This document shows positions 47,140 to 58,824 of a stretch of DNA of 64,000 nucleotides, in pieces (the first letter of the stretch is position 1; every line of letters begins with the position of its first letter). Position numbers and translations under genes: made by a program. Below the pieces are notes generated by a model, which ran no database searches, had not been told where the DNA came from, and worked only from the letters and a program-made list of their open reading frames with translations. This DNA is from Linyphia triangularis (taxonomy: Eukaryota; Arthropoda; Arachnida; Araneae; Linyphiidae), in assembly GCA_963978545.1 (NCBI GenBank), contig OZ021722.1, positions 1,364,001 to 1,428,000 on the forward strand, in the 5' to 3' direction.

Positions 47140-47507
47140 TAAGCTATTTCTATTAAGAATAACTTATAAAATTAAGAATAAATAAAACATCAGTAAATTT
47201 ATTCAAATATTACACTGATTAGCCTACAATTCAGACATACATATGATTAAAAAAATATCAAGGCGACAATTTGCCTCGGTAAACAATTGCCAGTTTGATT
47301 TGTATGCTTTCGTATGCATTTGTAACTCAAATTTCGGAAGTTAATCGTAACTATTTAATCCAGTGTTTAAAAAAATCAAAAATAACAAAGCGACTGTTTT
47401 CCCAAATGTCTGAAAATATTTTTGGATTTCATAGCTTCCGAAGAAGAGTACATTTCTTTCAAAAAATTCGTAAAGTGTGTGCGTAGACAGAGAGAAAAAA
47501 ATTCTAC
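47140..47507. other. No gene seen
   Basis: AT-rich spacer. Confidence 0.35.
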
Positions 47508-47658
47508 GCAAAACTTCCGCAAACAGTTTAGTCCAAATATTGACAGGCTTTTTATAATGAAAGTATTACGGCAGATAAATTCATATTTGATATCCCTATA
47601 AAATATATTGGAACATCAAATATGAGTTTATTGGCCGTAATTGTTTGCGGAAGTTTGC
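47508..47658. repeat. 151 bp hairpin-forming inverted repeat
   Basis: GCAAAACTTCCGCAAACAGT at the left is inverted at the right as ATTGTTTGCGGAAGTTTGC. The inner halves also pair (TATTACGGCAGATAAATTCA versus GAGTTTATTGGCCGTAAT). Probably a small foldback MITE; no clear target duplication. Confidence 0.65.
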
Positions 47659-47914
47659 AATGAAACTTCGCTTTATGTATGCACACAAAAAGGAAATCTT
47701 TTCTGTGTCGTTTTAAAAAGAGTTTTATCTTCATATTTCGCATATTCCCTTGTAAAATGGATTGAAAGAACTTCTAAAACGTATTTTATTTTTAAATGTA
47801 ATATTGTATAAATAACATTCCAATAATTGTAAGCCATTTTTGTTTACACTTTTTTAAAATTGTAAAACCTCAAAAGTGATTGGATTAAACTTTGGGATTT
47901 TGGAAAATATCATA
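47659..47914. other. No gene seen
   Basis: AT-rich spacer. Confidence 0.35.
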
Positions 47915-48626
47915 CGGGGTGATCAAAAAGAACCTTGGCTGATATATGGGCCCTCTAGCGGTCGTTCCGTTCAACATATTTAGATGAGATTTCAGGTATA
48001 GTTATTCAGAGATGCGAGCTTGAGATTCTGTGAATGGCAACAAAATGGCAAACACGGTTACGGTTATAGTTAAAGAAACTCAAGATTTTCGAATGGCAAC
48101 ACCAACTTTTTCCTGTCGCAAAATTCTCAGTGCATATGCAAAAACCATAAAGAGCGTTGGAACGGTACGTGTATCACAAAAAACGAACACGTTATGCACT
48201 CATAATAAAAAAAAAAAAAAAAAAAAAAAAACAGCTGTTCGAAAGGCTAATAAACACGATCAGGGAATACGGAGGAAATTTGACAAATATTCAACGCAGA
48301 AAACCGACAAAATTGCCTGTGATGGCACCCATGTGAACTTTGACCTCTCTCATATGCAAAGATACACGTACCGTTCCAAAGCTCTTTAGGATTTTCGGCT
48401 ACGTTGAGCATTTTGCGACAGGAAAAAATAGGTGTTGCCATTCGCAAATTTCGAGTTTCTGCAACTATAACCGTTAACGTGAGCGGCATTTTGTTGTAAC
48501 TCATAGAATCCCGAGCTCCATACCTCTGAATAACTGTACCTGAAATTTCATATCGATCTGTTGAATAGAACGGATGCTAGAGGTCGATATATCGGCACAG
48601 TTTTTTTTTTTTTATGACCACCCTTT
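47915..48626. mobile_element. Foldback element with long inverted arms (712 bp)
   Basis: The outer ends read GGGGTGATCA and TGACCACCC (inverted). The arms are diverged inverted copies of each other for about 300 bp: GTTATTCAGAGATGCGAGCT against AGCTCCATACCTCTGAATAAC, and GAACGGTACGTGTATC against GATACACGTACCGTTC. A poly(A) tract (48210-48230) lies at the loop. Both arms are open over a homologous stretch containing MATP-x-FSCRK in both orientations, but this follows from the arms being copies and is not evidence of a protein. Confidence 0.72.
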
Positions 48627-48769
48627 CTTACAAAATTCTCTTTTACATTTCTTTATCTGTTACAAATATTAATTCGAAGAAGAAAAATCCCTTCGAGATG
48701 TGTTTTCGGGAAAATGTACTTACGCATGATGTAACGGGACTTTTCAGTTAGGACATCATTGTGGGATAG

Positions 48770-49400
48770 CAAGTAAAAGAGCATCAAGAATACTGTCTCA
48801 TCTAAATCTAGTGATATTATTTTGCCACTTAATAGAGGATGGGTGAGGCCACATCTGCAGTATGCAGTACAATCTGGTCGCCTCTTCTCAGGAAGGATTT
48901 GTTGGAAAACATTCAGCGAAGAGCAACAAAAATGATACAGGGAAACTCGCCATTGAATTATGGTGCTAGATAGAAGAATCTTGATATGTATACATTAGAA
49001 AAAAGAAGGACCAAAGGGGATTTGATTCAGCTGTTTAAATGTATCACACATGGCGATTTCAAGGGTTTAGAGTTCAATACAAGGGACCGGACAACAGGTC
49101 GTACAGACAAAGTATTTAAATCGCATTTTAACTTGGAGAGTAGGAAACATTTTTGCTTGGTTGTTTTCAGATTATCTGGCGCCGTTAGCAACACGAGGGC
49201 TATAATGCGCCGAAACATTCCTCATTAGACAAGCCAACATGCATTTACAAACACCCATGCCTAACACGAGACTCGGAACCTCGCGGTCTAGAAGATAGCA
49301 CGCTAACCACTATACCGTTTGGTCGGCGGAAACATTTTTGCAAAAGAGTGATTGATAAGTAGAACAAGCTGTCGAACTACATCGAATGAAATGACAAATT
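48770..49400 (+). pseudogene. CR1/Jockey-like LINE fragment (RT C-terminal region), split by a SINE
   Basis: Plus-strand codons around 48840-48870 read VRPHLQYAVQS, the block after the RT fingers/palm in CR1/Jockey-type LINEs. Downstream come NIQRRATKMIQ-like codons, then (48986-49130) LEKRRTKGDLIQLFKCITHG, and after the SINE KRVIDKWNKLSNYI-like codons. These are successive C-terminal blocks of CR1-like reverse transcriptases. Frames shift repeatedly and stops interrupt, so it is inactive. N-terminal RT and endonuclease are absent. Confidence 0.75.
49157..49327 (-). mobile_element. SINE-A copy 10, inside a LINE remnant
   Basis: Complete inverted copy with a perfect 14 bp duplication GGAAACATTTTTGC at 49143-49156 and 49328-49341. 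Confidence 0.94.
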
Positions 49401-49676
49401 AAAAACTCAAAAATAGCGTATAATATATTTTACTTTATATCTGAAATCCTTACGTCAATGCCTATGCAGTGACTCCACCTGTAATAGTTCGTTGCTATTT
49501 TAATTTTCCGACATTAAATGTAAACAATTTATGTCATTTCACGGTCATCATTTATGTCATCATTTTCGCACCAAATGTCAAGGATTTTGTACGAAGTAGT
49601 TTCTAAATGGAACTGGTCTAGAAAATTGTGTAATCGCAGAGAGTGTAATGAATGATACTTACTAGGACTTCCTCTG
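49384..49676. mobile_element. Family Y copy vii, left-truncated
   Basis: The middle (ACTCAAAAATAGCGTATAAT, CCTTACGTCAATGCCTATGC) and right arm (GTTTCTAAATGGAACTGGTC ... CTTACTAGGACTTCCTC) of family Y, directly after the LINE fragment. Confidence 0.68.
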
Positions 49677-50619
49677 AATTAAAAATATCTCGTAGCAATA
49701 AAGGAAGTTGTCGGTGTTGTGACCCCCGAAAGTATGACTGATCAGAAGATTGGTTTGGTGTTATGGTTAATCAAAAATATTGATAACGAAACAATTATTT
49801 AATTAAACTCTTAACTTTGTGACATTACGTAACTTTTCTCAGCTACTAAATTAAAAAACATTGATGTCCTACAAGTGGCTGAGGACTTCGCATAGTGACA
49901 ATGCGGCAACATGTCTGGTGCAAATGAATTTTAGTTCAAGAGTGTTGAAAAGAGATGTTTCTTCAATCAGAATCAAATTGAAAATCAGAAAAGGGCCGTA
50001 TTCTATTGGTTGATTCTATACTACGTGGGATACAGATCCTTTGCGATAGGATGGGGAAAATCCAGTGTTAGAAGTGTGGGTAGACACGGGGTAACGCGTC
50101 TCCCTCCTCCCCCCCCCCCTCCTCTACTTCTAAAACCACTGAAATCTACCCCCCCCCCACTTTTAAGAACATTCCATTCGTCTAAAAACAACTAATGAAA
50201 AACAACATTAACCTTTAAATTTAGTGACACTGAGAAAAAGTGATTTCAAGTTTTAAAATATAAAAAAAAAAATTATGCTATAATAATCATACTATTATAA
50301 AAATGTATTATACTACTTCGTATAAAAATATTAGTATTTTTACTAACAAATACTGTTACACTTGGACAACTTATAACTTTGGAGGAACTTTCTTTTAATT
50401 ATTACTTCACTTAATTTCTTACTTCCAAGGGGAAAAAAAAACTAAGCCGAGGTATATTCATTAAAATAACAATAAGTTTTGGACCCTTGTTCAATGTTTG
50501 TGTTAGGAAGTATACGTTATTTCCTTACTAGTTAATATTTTTGTCATAAGATACGAAATTATAAAACGTATCGGTGGGGAATTATACTTGTCACCAACTT
50601 TTGGGCATCTCTCCTATTT
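49677..50619. other. No gene seen
   Basis: Spacer with C-runs at about 50110-50119 and 50150-50158. A 61-codon frame here is a proline run made by those tracts. Confidence 0.4.
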
Positions 50620-51195
50620 TTTTAAATCCCTTATATTAACTTCAATTTTGTGTGTTTTGTGTGTATGAGTGGTTAGCTGGCTGACTGGGTATATCGATGG
50701 CGGACAAATCTGCGGAGGTCAACTTAATCCCTTTGCCGTTATCCAATCAATCTTAAACTTTGCAGATAGAATGTACTGCCATTGACATCAAATCTATCAA
50801 ATTCTGGGGCTGTCACTGTCACTAAAAGGTCGATTTTATGGACTACTAATAAACCAACTTGCCGTCATCCAATCGCGCTAAAATAGTATTTTACTGACCA
50901 TTGAAGAAACTTTCCTATTACCAAAATTTTATTAGTTAATAATTACTAATAAAATAGTTTTAATTAGAACAAATAAATGATATATGGATGTGAGATTCAC
51001 GTTCATTTTTTAATAAATAAATTTTGTAACGTAGTTGACCGCACATTTTGCTGATAGAAATGTTTTATATATTTAAAATTAGATGCCAACGCCAAGCACA
51101 CGCTGACAACAGAAACGGCGCTATGTTAATGAATACAAAAATTGGCAATGCATATAAAGGATTTATATTAAAACTTTGTTTTTATGGGTTATGTT
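50620..51195 (+). repeat. Family X copy, nearly complete
   Basis: Runs from CCCTTATATTAACTTCAATT through GCCGTCATCCAATCGCGCTA to GGCAATGCATATAAAGGATT and AACTTTGTTTTTATGGGTTA. It is the clearest reference for the empty site of the Kolobok-like insertion (ATGTTAATGAATACAAAAAT). Confidence 0.75.
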
Positions 51196-51672
51196 ATTAC
51201 TCCTCCACCTCTAACACTAGAAAAATCTCAAGTTGGTTCCGCCTGGAACTGAATGCCTTCTGAGAAGAGAACTTCCCGAAAACACCCGATGCTGTTGAAG
51301 GAGATTTTCCTTTGCGTCAGATCATGTAAGGCATTGTTGCCCGACCCTTAATTTATATCGCCCATTACAATCGCAAGTTGAGGCTTAAAGGGGGGTTGTT
51401 AACTTGAGATTTTACGAACCGCTTCAAGAAAGGGCGAGGCCACTTAAACTGAGTTTACATCAGTGTTATATCAGGTTGTAAAAAGGCTATTCAAATATTA
51501 ACGAACATTAACGTGCGTGAGTCAATGAGTGTACAAGCTTTTATGTTTCGATATAGAGGGGGTTTTTTTTACTAGCATATATGCTAGTAAATATCGCTCG
51601 TTACTGAAATTAATACTTGAACTGCTGAATTTTATTTAAAATACCAATACCTGGATGCTTTATTACAAAAAT
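51196..51672. other. No gene seen
   Basis: Spacer without a recognised element. Confidence 0.35.
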
Positions 51673-52240
51673 GTGTTGTTGTTGTTGTTTCTTATCCCAA
51701 CTGGTCTAGCGGAGCTAGACCAGGTCCATGAGTCCCCCCACCTTCAGGAAGTCGAAGAACAAGACTGGGTCGCGCAGGAAATCTTTTTCAAAATGCATGC
51801 AGCTAAGCCGGGCTAGCTGCACCGGTGAAACACTTATTGCAAGTTGGATAGACTTTTCTTTTATGTTCATATCTCATACACCTTAGGTGACCACTGATAA
51901 ATCTTGTGTACGGGCAGTCTGATCCCCTCTATCTCCCTCTGAAGTTCAAAGCGGCTTTTCCCCCAGAGTACCAGGTGTGCACCGGGGGAACAATCCAGTC
52001 CAGCTGTACACGTTTCTTTCTAATGGAGTGAATTTCCGAGGATGTAAGTACCAAGTTATCTGGCAGGGGTTCATGTGTGCCAAGTTTTGCCAGCGATCTC
52101 ATTGCCATAAAGACCTACATGATCCACTGCAGGTAAATATCTCGCTTTTCGGAAAGTTTACGCATACGTTTCAAGATTGCCGCCGTACCAGCCCTATCAC
52201 CCACTCTGGACCATGCACTCAAAATGCAAAAATGTAAAGT
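51673..52240 (-). pseudogene. LINE 3' fragment on the minus strand: RNase H block and (AAC)n tail
   Basis: Read on the minus strand, about 52140-52085 gives LQWI followed by HVGLYGNEIAGKT, a damaged version of the RNase H block seen at 29370. About 51990-51955 gives a DWIVPPVHTWYSGG-like stretch, matching the HNWYKG region of the plus-strand fragment. The 3' end is an (AAC)n run (51673-51690, seen as TGT repeats on the plus strand). Several codons of the motif are mutated or frameshifted. It is a second 5'-truncated copy of the same LINE group. Confidence 0.7.
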
Positions 52241-52379
52241 AGGCAAACACATAAATAGTTGTATACTGTTCGATTTACATGTAGAGGTGTAGTGAAAAAT
52301 AGAAAGTTGTCAAAGGGCACAGAAATAATTCGAGGCCACCCTTTCTCTCCCACAACAGGGTGTCAACTCTTTTTACTAT

Positions 52380-52530
52380 CAAATCTGCAAAAGCCTTAAT
52401 AAACCCATTTGTCGCCATCTCGTCGGGTTGAAAATTGGCAGATATATTCGATGTCGATGCATTCTGTTAAGTTTAAAGGGCAATCACTGTTATTAAAAGG
52501 ACACTTTTACGCACGTTTCTCTTGCCTTAC
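52380..52530 (+). repeat. Family X fragment
   Basis: AAACCCATTTGTCGCCATCT, GATATATTCGATGTCGATGC and AAAAGGACACTTTTACGCAC correspond to the X middle only. Confidence 0.5.
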
Positions 52531-52870
52531 AACAGACTTATTTGATTTTGCTCGCGTTCTATCATCCAGATACCAAGCTTATTTCAAACATGTTCAATTT
52601 GCCTATATTTACTTATTTAAACCTTCCCCTATTAGGGATGATGAGACAAAATCTTTGGAGAACTCATTAACCCACTTTTCGCCATTCAATCTAGCTGAAT
52701 CTTGGAAAATAGCCTCGCTGTGGAGGACGATGTATCCAATTAAGTTTTGGGGGTAAAAAAAGAAGTTAGTAAATAGTTTGGAAATGATCTTTTGTTCGTA
52801 GTGGTCAGACACTATGAAATCTCGGTCCGAGATCAATAAGTTGCAATACGACATAAAAATCTAGAATGTA

Positions 52871-52967
<97 letters not shown>

Positions 52968-53202
52968 TTCGTTTTTATAAGTGATATTATTACACACATT
53001 AAAAAATGTCGTTGGACTCAGAGGGGAAGAAGAATATCTCTGAGAAAAGATTTCATAACTTTGAAATGACAAAACTGCAAAACATTGAGAAAGAAGAGAT
53101 AAGAGGTCTATTAAAAAGACAATTTTTAAATACACCAGATTTAAAAATTAGTTACAATATTGAAATGTGGCAACACGTTTACTCGTTTCCCTCATGAAAA
53201 AG
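52531..53202. other. No gene seen
   Basis: Spacer containing the (AT)n tract 52879-52963. Poly-Tyr/Ile frames across that tract are artefacts. Confidence 0.4.
52879..52963. repeat. (AT)n microsatellite
   Basis: Uninterrupted AT run of about 85 bp. Confidence 0.98.
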
Positions 53203-53379
53203 ACCGCCTGATGGCTGTGTGGTTAGCGCTCTGTCCAAAAGGCGGACCAAAGGTGGCGGGTTCGAATCCTGGTTTAAGTAAGGATGTTCGTTGTGGTTCG
53301 AAATCCATGGTTAACTGTAAGTCCCGGCCTGATTAGCCAGAACTATACAAAAAAAAAAATATGTCGTTGAGTGTACAAA
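53203..53379 (+). mobile_element. SINE-B copy, best-preserved head
   Basis: A tRNA-like head with A box TGGCTGTGTGGTTAGCGC and B box GGGTTCGAATCC. The body GGATGTTCGTTGTGGTTCG and GGCCTGATTAGCCAGAAC follows, then TTGAGTGTACAAAC. Flanks CCTCATGAAAAAG (53190-53202) and CCTCATCGAAAAG (53380-53392) are a 13 bp duplication with two differences. The acceptor ends do not pair, so it is a SINE and not a tRNA gene. Confidence 0.86.
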
Positions 53380-53789
53380 CCTCATCGAAAAGAGCAGTAT
53401 GATCCCTTCAGGGGAGAGTGCAATACCCAAATGGGCCCCATTTTCAGAATACAGTGATTTTGTAAGGCACACAAATGGGTTTTCAGTACCTTAGGTTCAC
53501 CAGTTTTGTTTATGGACAAATACGTCCAAATGAAAATGGGCCCCTCATTAGTAAGCCATAGGCAGTTATCATCAAATTTAACTACCATCAGTCAATATTT
53601 TAAAGAAATGTATTTAAAGTTCCCAACCTGTCTCTCCGACATTCCACTTGTCACTTTTTTTCTGTCTCATACAGTTCCTCAGTTATGTCATTTCAAAGTT
53701 GGGGAGTCATTTCGCAGACTCTGAACCCCCCCCCCCCCAAGGATAGGTCTGAAGCCTCTAGTAAGGACCATTTATTTTACTCTGTGTTG

Positions 53790-53970
53790 TTGGTTGATTG
53801 TTTTCAGATTATCTGGCGTCGTCAGCAACACGAGGGCTATAATGCGCCGAAACATTCGTCATTAGACAAGCCAACATACATTTACAAACACCCATACCAA
53901 CACGGGACTCGGAACCCGCAACCTCGTGGTCTAGAAGCTAGCACGCTAACCACTATACAGTTTGGTCGGC
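53790..53970 (-). mobile_element. SINE-A copy 11, full length
   Basis: Complete inverted copy. TTACTCTGTGTTG (53777-53789) and TTACTCTGCGTTG (53971-53983) are the target duplication, one mismatch. Confidence 0.93.
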
Positions 53971-54238
53971 TTACTCTGCGTTGTAATTTGAAAACTCGAA
54001 AATAACGTCTAATAAGTTTTATTTTATATTTGAAATCCTTACGTCAATACCTATACAGTGGTTCCCCACCTGCCAATGATCTTTTGTTTATTCTAATATT
54101 CATTTGTAATAGATAAACATTAAATGAAAACAATTCATGTGATTTCATGAAGTGATCCTTTTCGTACCTACTCACGAAATTTCAAGATTCCATACAAAGT
54201 AGTTTCTAAATGCACTGGTCTAGAAGAATGTAACATAG

Positions 54239-54993
54239 CCATAGGCGCCCCCTGGAGAGTGCAAAAAGGTGCACTTGCACCCCCCCCCCCCCTGGCTTTT
54301 GAAAATTTTAGAAAAATGATGGAAAAGATGTAAATTTCAAGATAAAAAAAAAGCACATATGCCGTTTATACTTTTATGTTACAATGACATTTTTGTTTCT
54401 ATTAATTTAGTCCTTTGTTTCTCTCCAATGTCGTTTTTTATAGCTACTTGCGTGACTATTTTCTAGCCCTTGTTGTCTATGATTGTTAGAGGCTGATGAA
54501 TAGAAGTACTTATTTCTTTTACTGTATAATCATTTCCTGTGTAGTTCTCAAAATTCTAGAGAAATATTTTGATTTTTAATCTTGAAATCTATTTTTAGAA
54601 TTCAACCGAACATATTCCAATATTGTCTTCGTGTTTCATTTTTTTCCCCCCATTATATCCGAAACTTGGAAGAAATAAAAAAATTTTACTGTTCTGTATT
54701 TTTGCATCTTTGAGTTCCTCTACTTTAAACACTTTTTCTTCAATGCCGTGGGATCTTGTTGGATGATAAAAAAAAATCGTTAAAAATATATATTTTAATA
54801 TTTTTACTATTTTGTATTTTTTCCCCTCTTTAACAGGGTTGAGCTTTCAAAAATATATACCATGAATTTTAACTGTTCTCAAAGAGTATAATTTATAATG
54901 CATAATTATTAATTAACATGTCTAAAAAAATTAATGATTTTGATAAAAATCCCGTCTTGCACCCCCTTGCAAATTATTCCTGGGGGCGCTCAT
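54239..54993. mobile_element. hAT-like MITE (755 bp)
   Basis: Ends CCATAGGCGCCCCCTGG and, inverted, CATGAGCGCCCCCAGG share a GCGCCCCC core. Flanks TAACATAG (54231-54238) and GAACATAG (54994-55001) are an 8 bp duplication with one change, as hAT elements make. Removal restores the Y sequence TGTAACATAG-AGAGTATAGG. A second inner pair (GGTGCACTTGCACCCCC and CTTGCACCCCCTTGC) lies near the ends. No transposase. Confidence 0.75.
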
Positions 54994-55041
54994 GAACATA
55001 GAGAGTATAGGGAAGGATCTTTACTAAGGACATCCTCTTAA

Positions 55042-56761
<1,720 letters not shown>

Positions 56762-56776
56762 ATCCTCAAAACTGGA

Positions 56777-56876
56777 TTGGTTGTTTTCAGATTATCTGGC
56801 GCCGTCAGCAACACGAAGGCTATAATGCACCGAAACATTCGTCATTTGACAAGCCAACATACATTTACATACATCC
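56777..56876 (-). mobile_element. SINE-A copy 12, body only
   Basis: Only the tail and body are present; the tRNA-derived head is missing. Yet it is bounded by a perfect 15 bp duplication, ATCCTCAAAACTGGA, at 56762-56776 and 56877-56891. It therefore integrated in this 5'-truncated form, as happens when LINE-driven reverse transcription stops early. Confidence 0.92.
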
Positions 56877-56891
56877 ATCCTCAAAACTGGA

Positions 56892-57289
56892 ATAAAAATA
56901 AGTAAACTTTAACAAAAAGCAGAAATCCTCCAAAAGGCAGAAAAACCTCCCTAATTTTAGATTAGAGAATTAAAAATCTCATCCCTAATTTTAGCAATCT
57001 TAGTTTTCGTTATGAAAGAGCTACAAAGGAGCTATAATACACGGAAACATCTTAAAAACGCCCTATGCCGAACAATCCGAAATATAATGGATTTTATTTA
57101 TTTTATTTCATTTGATTACTTTATTTTTTGCTATATTTTACTATATTTTATATATAAAATATTACTATATATATATTTTTTTTCATTTGAATTTTCTTTT
57201 TATTTGATTACTTTCAATTACCCATATGATTGCATAGGATAGTGAAAGAATAGCATTTGATATTTTTTTATTTTTTTACTACGTTTTGA
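56892..57289. other. No gene seen
   Basis: AT-rich spacer with a TATTTTACTATATTTTATAT-type simple stretch (about 57130-57180). Confidence 0.35.
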
Positions 57290-57850
57290 TACATCTGGCA
57301 TTTGAAAAAGTGGTCTAGAAAAAATATATGTGTGTACGTGGTCAGCATAACTTCCGAAAAAATTAACTTACGATTTTCAAAATTTGTTGTGCGAGTTGGT
57401 GGGTACCAAGCGACCTAAAGGTTTTTGACAAAACGCGAATGCGGATAAGGTTGAAATCATGAAAAATCATGTTTTTCAGCAATTAATAAAAAACGGCTCT
57501 AACGATTTTAATTCAAATCTCTCTGCTAATGCCTCTTAAGGTGTTGTAATCGTCTCCTTATCCGAAATTCCCTTAGAAATGCGATAAAAGCGTAACAAGT
57601 TGAAAAACAAGTGCCTTTAACACAGAGCTCTCTGCCCTCTAGCATCGCCCATCAACGATTTATTGGTATCTGTTTCATAGACAATGAATTATCTTTCGAA
57701 TAACATAGCCAATTTTGCGCCCAGGTAAAAATTATTTTCAAAAATGTTTTATTTGAAAATATGAAAATGGTAAATAACACCATATATCGAGCTTTAATAC
57801 ACTGACCAATATTATAGTGTAATTGAAAGCTGTGCGGTGTTCCACACCCC
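57290..57850 (-). repeat. Family W copy 8
   Basis: Minus orientation: TGTGTACGTGGTCAGCATAA at the left, GCTGTGCGGTGTTCCACACC at the right; the middle has AACGATTTTAATTCAAATCT. Confidence 0.68.
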
Positions 57851-58337
57851 AAGTTATTGATGTAGATTATTTTTGCTTAACTGTTTCGATTGTTTAGTTA
57901 GTTGATTATAATGATTTAGAAATAAAAATTTCCTTCAAGTTACTAATACTAGCGCAATTTTTTAAAACGATACAAAATATTATTTTATAAAGTAATACAG
58001 AGAATGTAGCTTATATTCTAAATGTAAATTTTAGCTTATACTTAAAGTTTCTAATATTCAACACATTTGGAATTATTAAACAAAAATAATCGAGCGAAAA
58101 CCAGTTTCCTTCAAAGGTCAAAATGAAATATTCAAAATCTCTTCCAAGTCAAAATAATAAAAGTGGAATTTCTTGGAAATAAGTTAAATGCAAATTGAGA
58201 TAGACAAATTGATACGCGAATCAAATAAAATGCAAAGGAGAGATTATTTGAAAAATATGTCACACATGTGGCTTGTTATTAAATATCGAAATAACTTTCG
58301 AAAATACTTTCAAATCTTAATTTCGAAACTTATATGA
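57851..58337. other. No gene seen
   Basis: AT-rich spacer. Confidence 0.35.
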
Positions 58338-58410
58338 TAAAAATATAACCCATAAAAAAGGTTTTAATATTAATCTTTTATATGCATTGCCAATTTTTTA
58401 TATTCTTTAA

Positions 58411-58427
58411 GGTGTATGTATACCCTA
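58411..58427 (+). repeat. Left terminal inverted repeat of the Kolobok-like element
   Basis: GGTGTATGTATACCCTA directly after TTAA (58407-58410). It contains the self-complementary core GTATAC. The transposase would bind here. Confidence 0.9.
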
Positions 58428-58824
58428 CAAATCCCGAAAATCGAACAGAATATTGAAATTTTTTTTATTATTTCAAAATATTCCTTGATTCTTTAGCTTT
58501 CAAATGATACCAACCGGGTGAAAATATTCTTAATATTTTTTAAGTTACGTTAAGTTACATTAGGCGTTACTGCTAAAAAATTTAGTTTCGGTTTCGAAAC
58601 AAGATGTAAACAAAACAATAGTATACTTTTAAGAACTTAACTTTAGATAATATGCTTTATGTAATTAATAATTATATGTATTATTTATTTATTGTTTTGA
58701 ATGGCAACACTGTTTAACTGTAACTGTATTCAGTTAGTGTATTTTTGTTTACTTTTGTAAGTTTCAAGTGCGTTTTATTTTTCTGGTTATACTGCATTAT
58801 TTTAACGATTTAATTTGATTTAAA

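Larger units (their letters stand above)
53752..55037. mobile_element. Family Y copy viii, carrying a SINE and a hAT-like MITE
   Basis: Left arm GCCTCTAGTAAGGACCATTT; the middle after the SINE; right arm GTTTCTAAATGCACTGGTCT; after the hAT-like insertion, GAGTATAGGGAAGGATCTTT and CATCCTC with TTAA (55038-55041). The left arm has an internal deletion. Confidence 0.72.

Noticed and set aside
48030..48504. Conserved protein encoded on both strands (shared MATP-x-FSCRK stretch)
   Set aside because: The two strands match because the element's arms are inverted copies; no further coding support.
50010..50195. Proline-rich peptide
   Set aside because: Produced by C-runs in non-coding DNA.
52805..53135. 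Poly-(Ile-Tyr) proteins over the AT tract
   Set aside because: Direct translation of (AT)n; no coding evidence.
53203..53290. Functional tRNA gene
   Set aside because: A and B boxes are present, but acceptor-stem ends do not pair and the sequence continues into a SINE body with target duplications. The same applies to all SINE-A heads.
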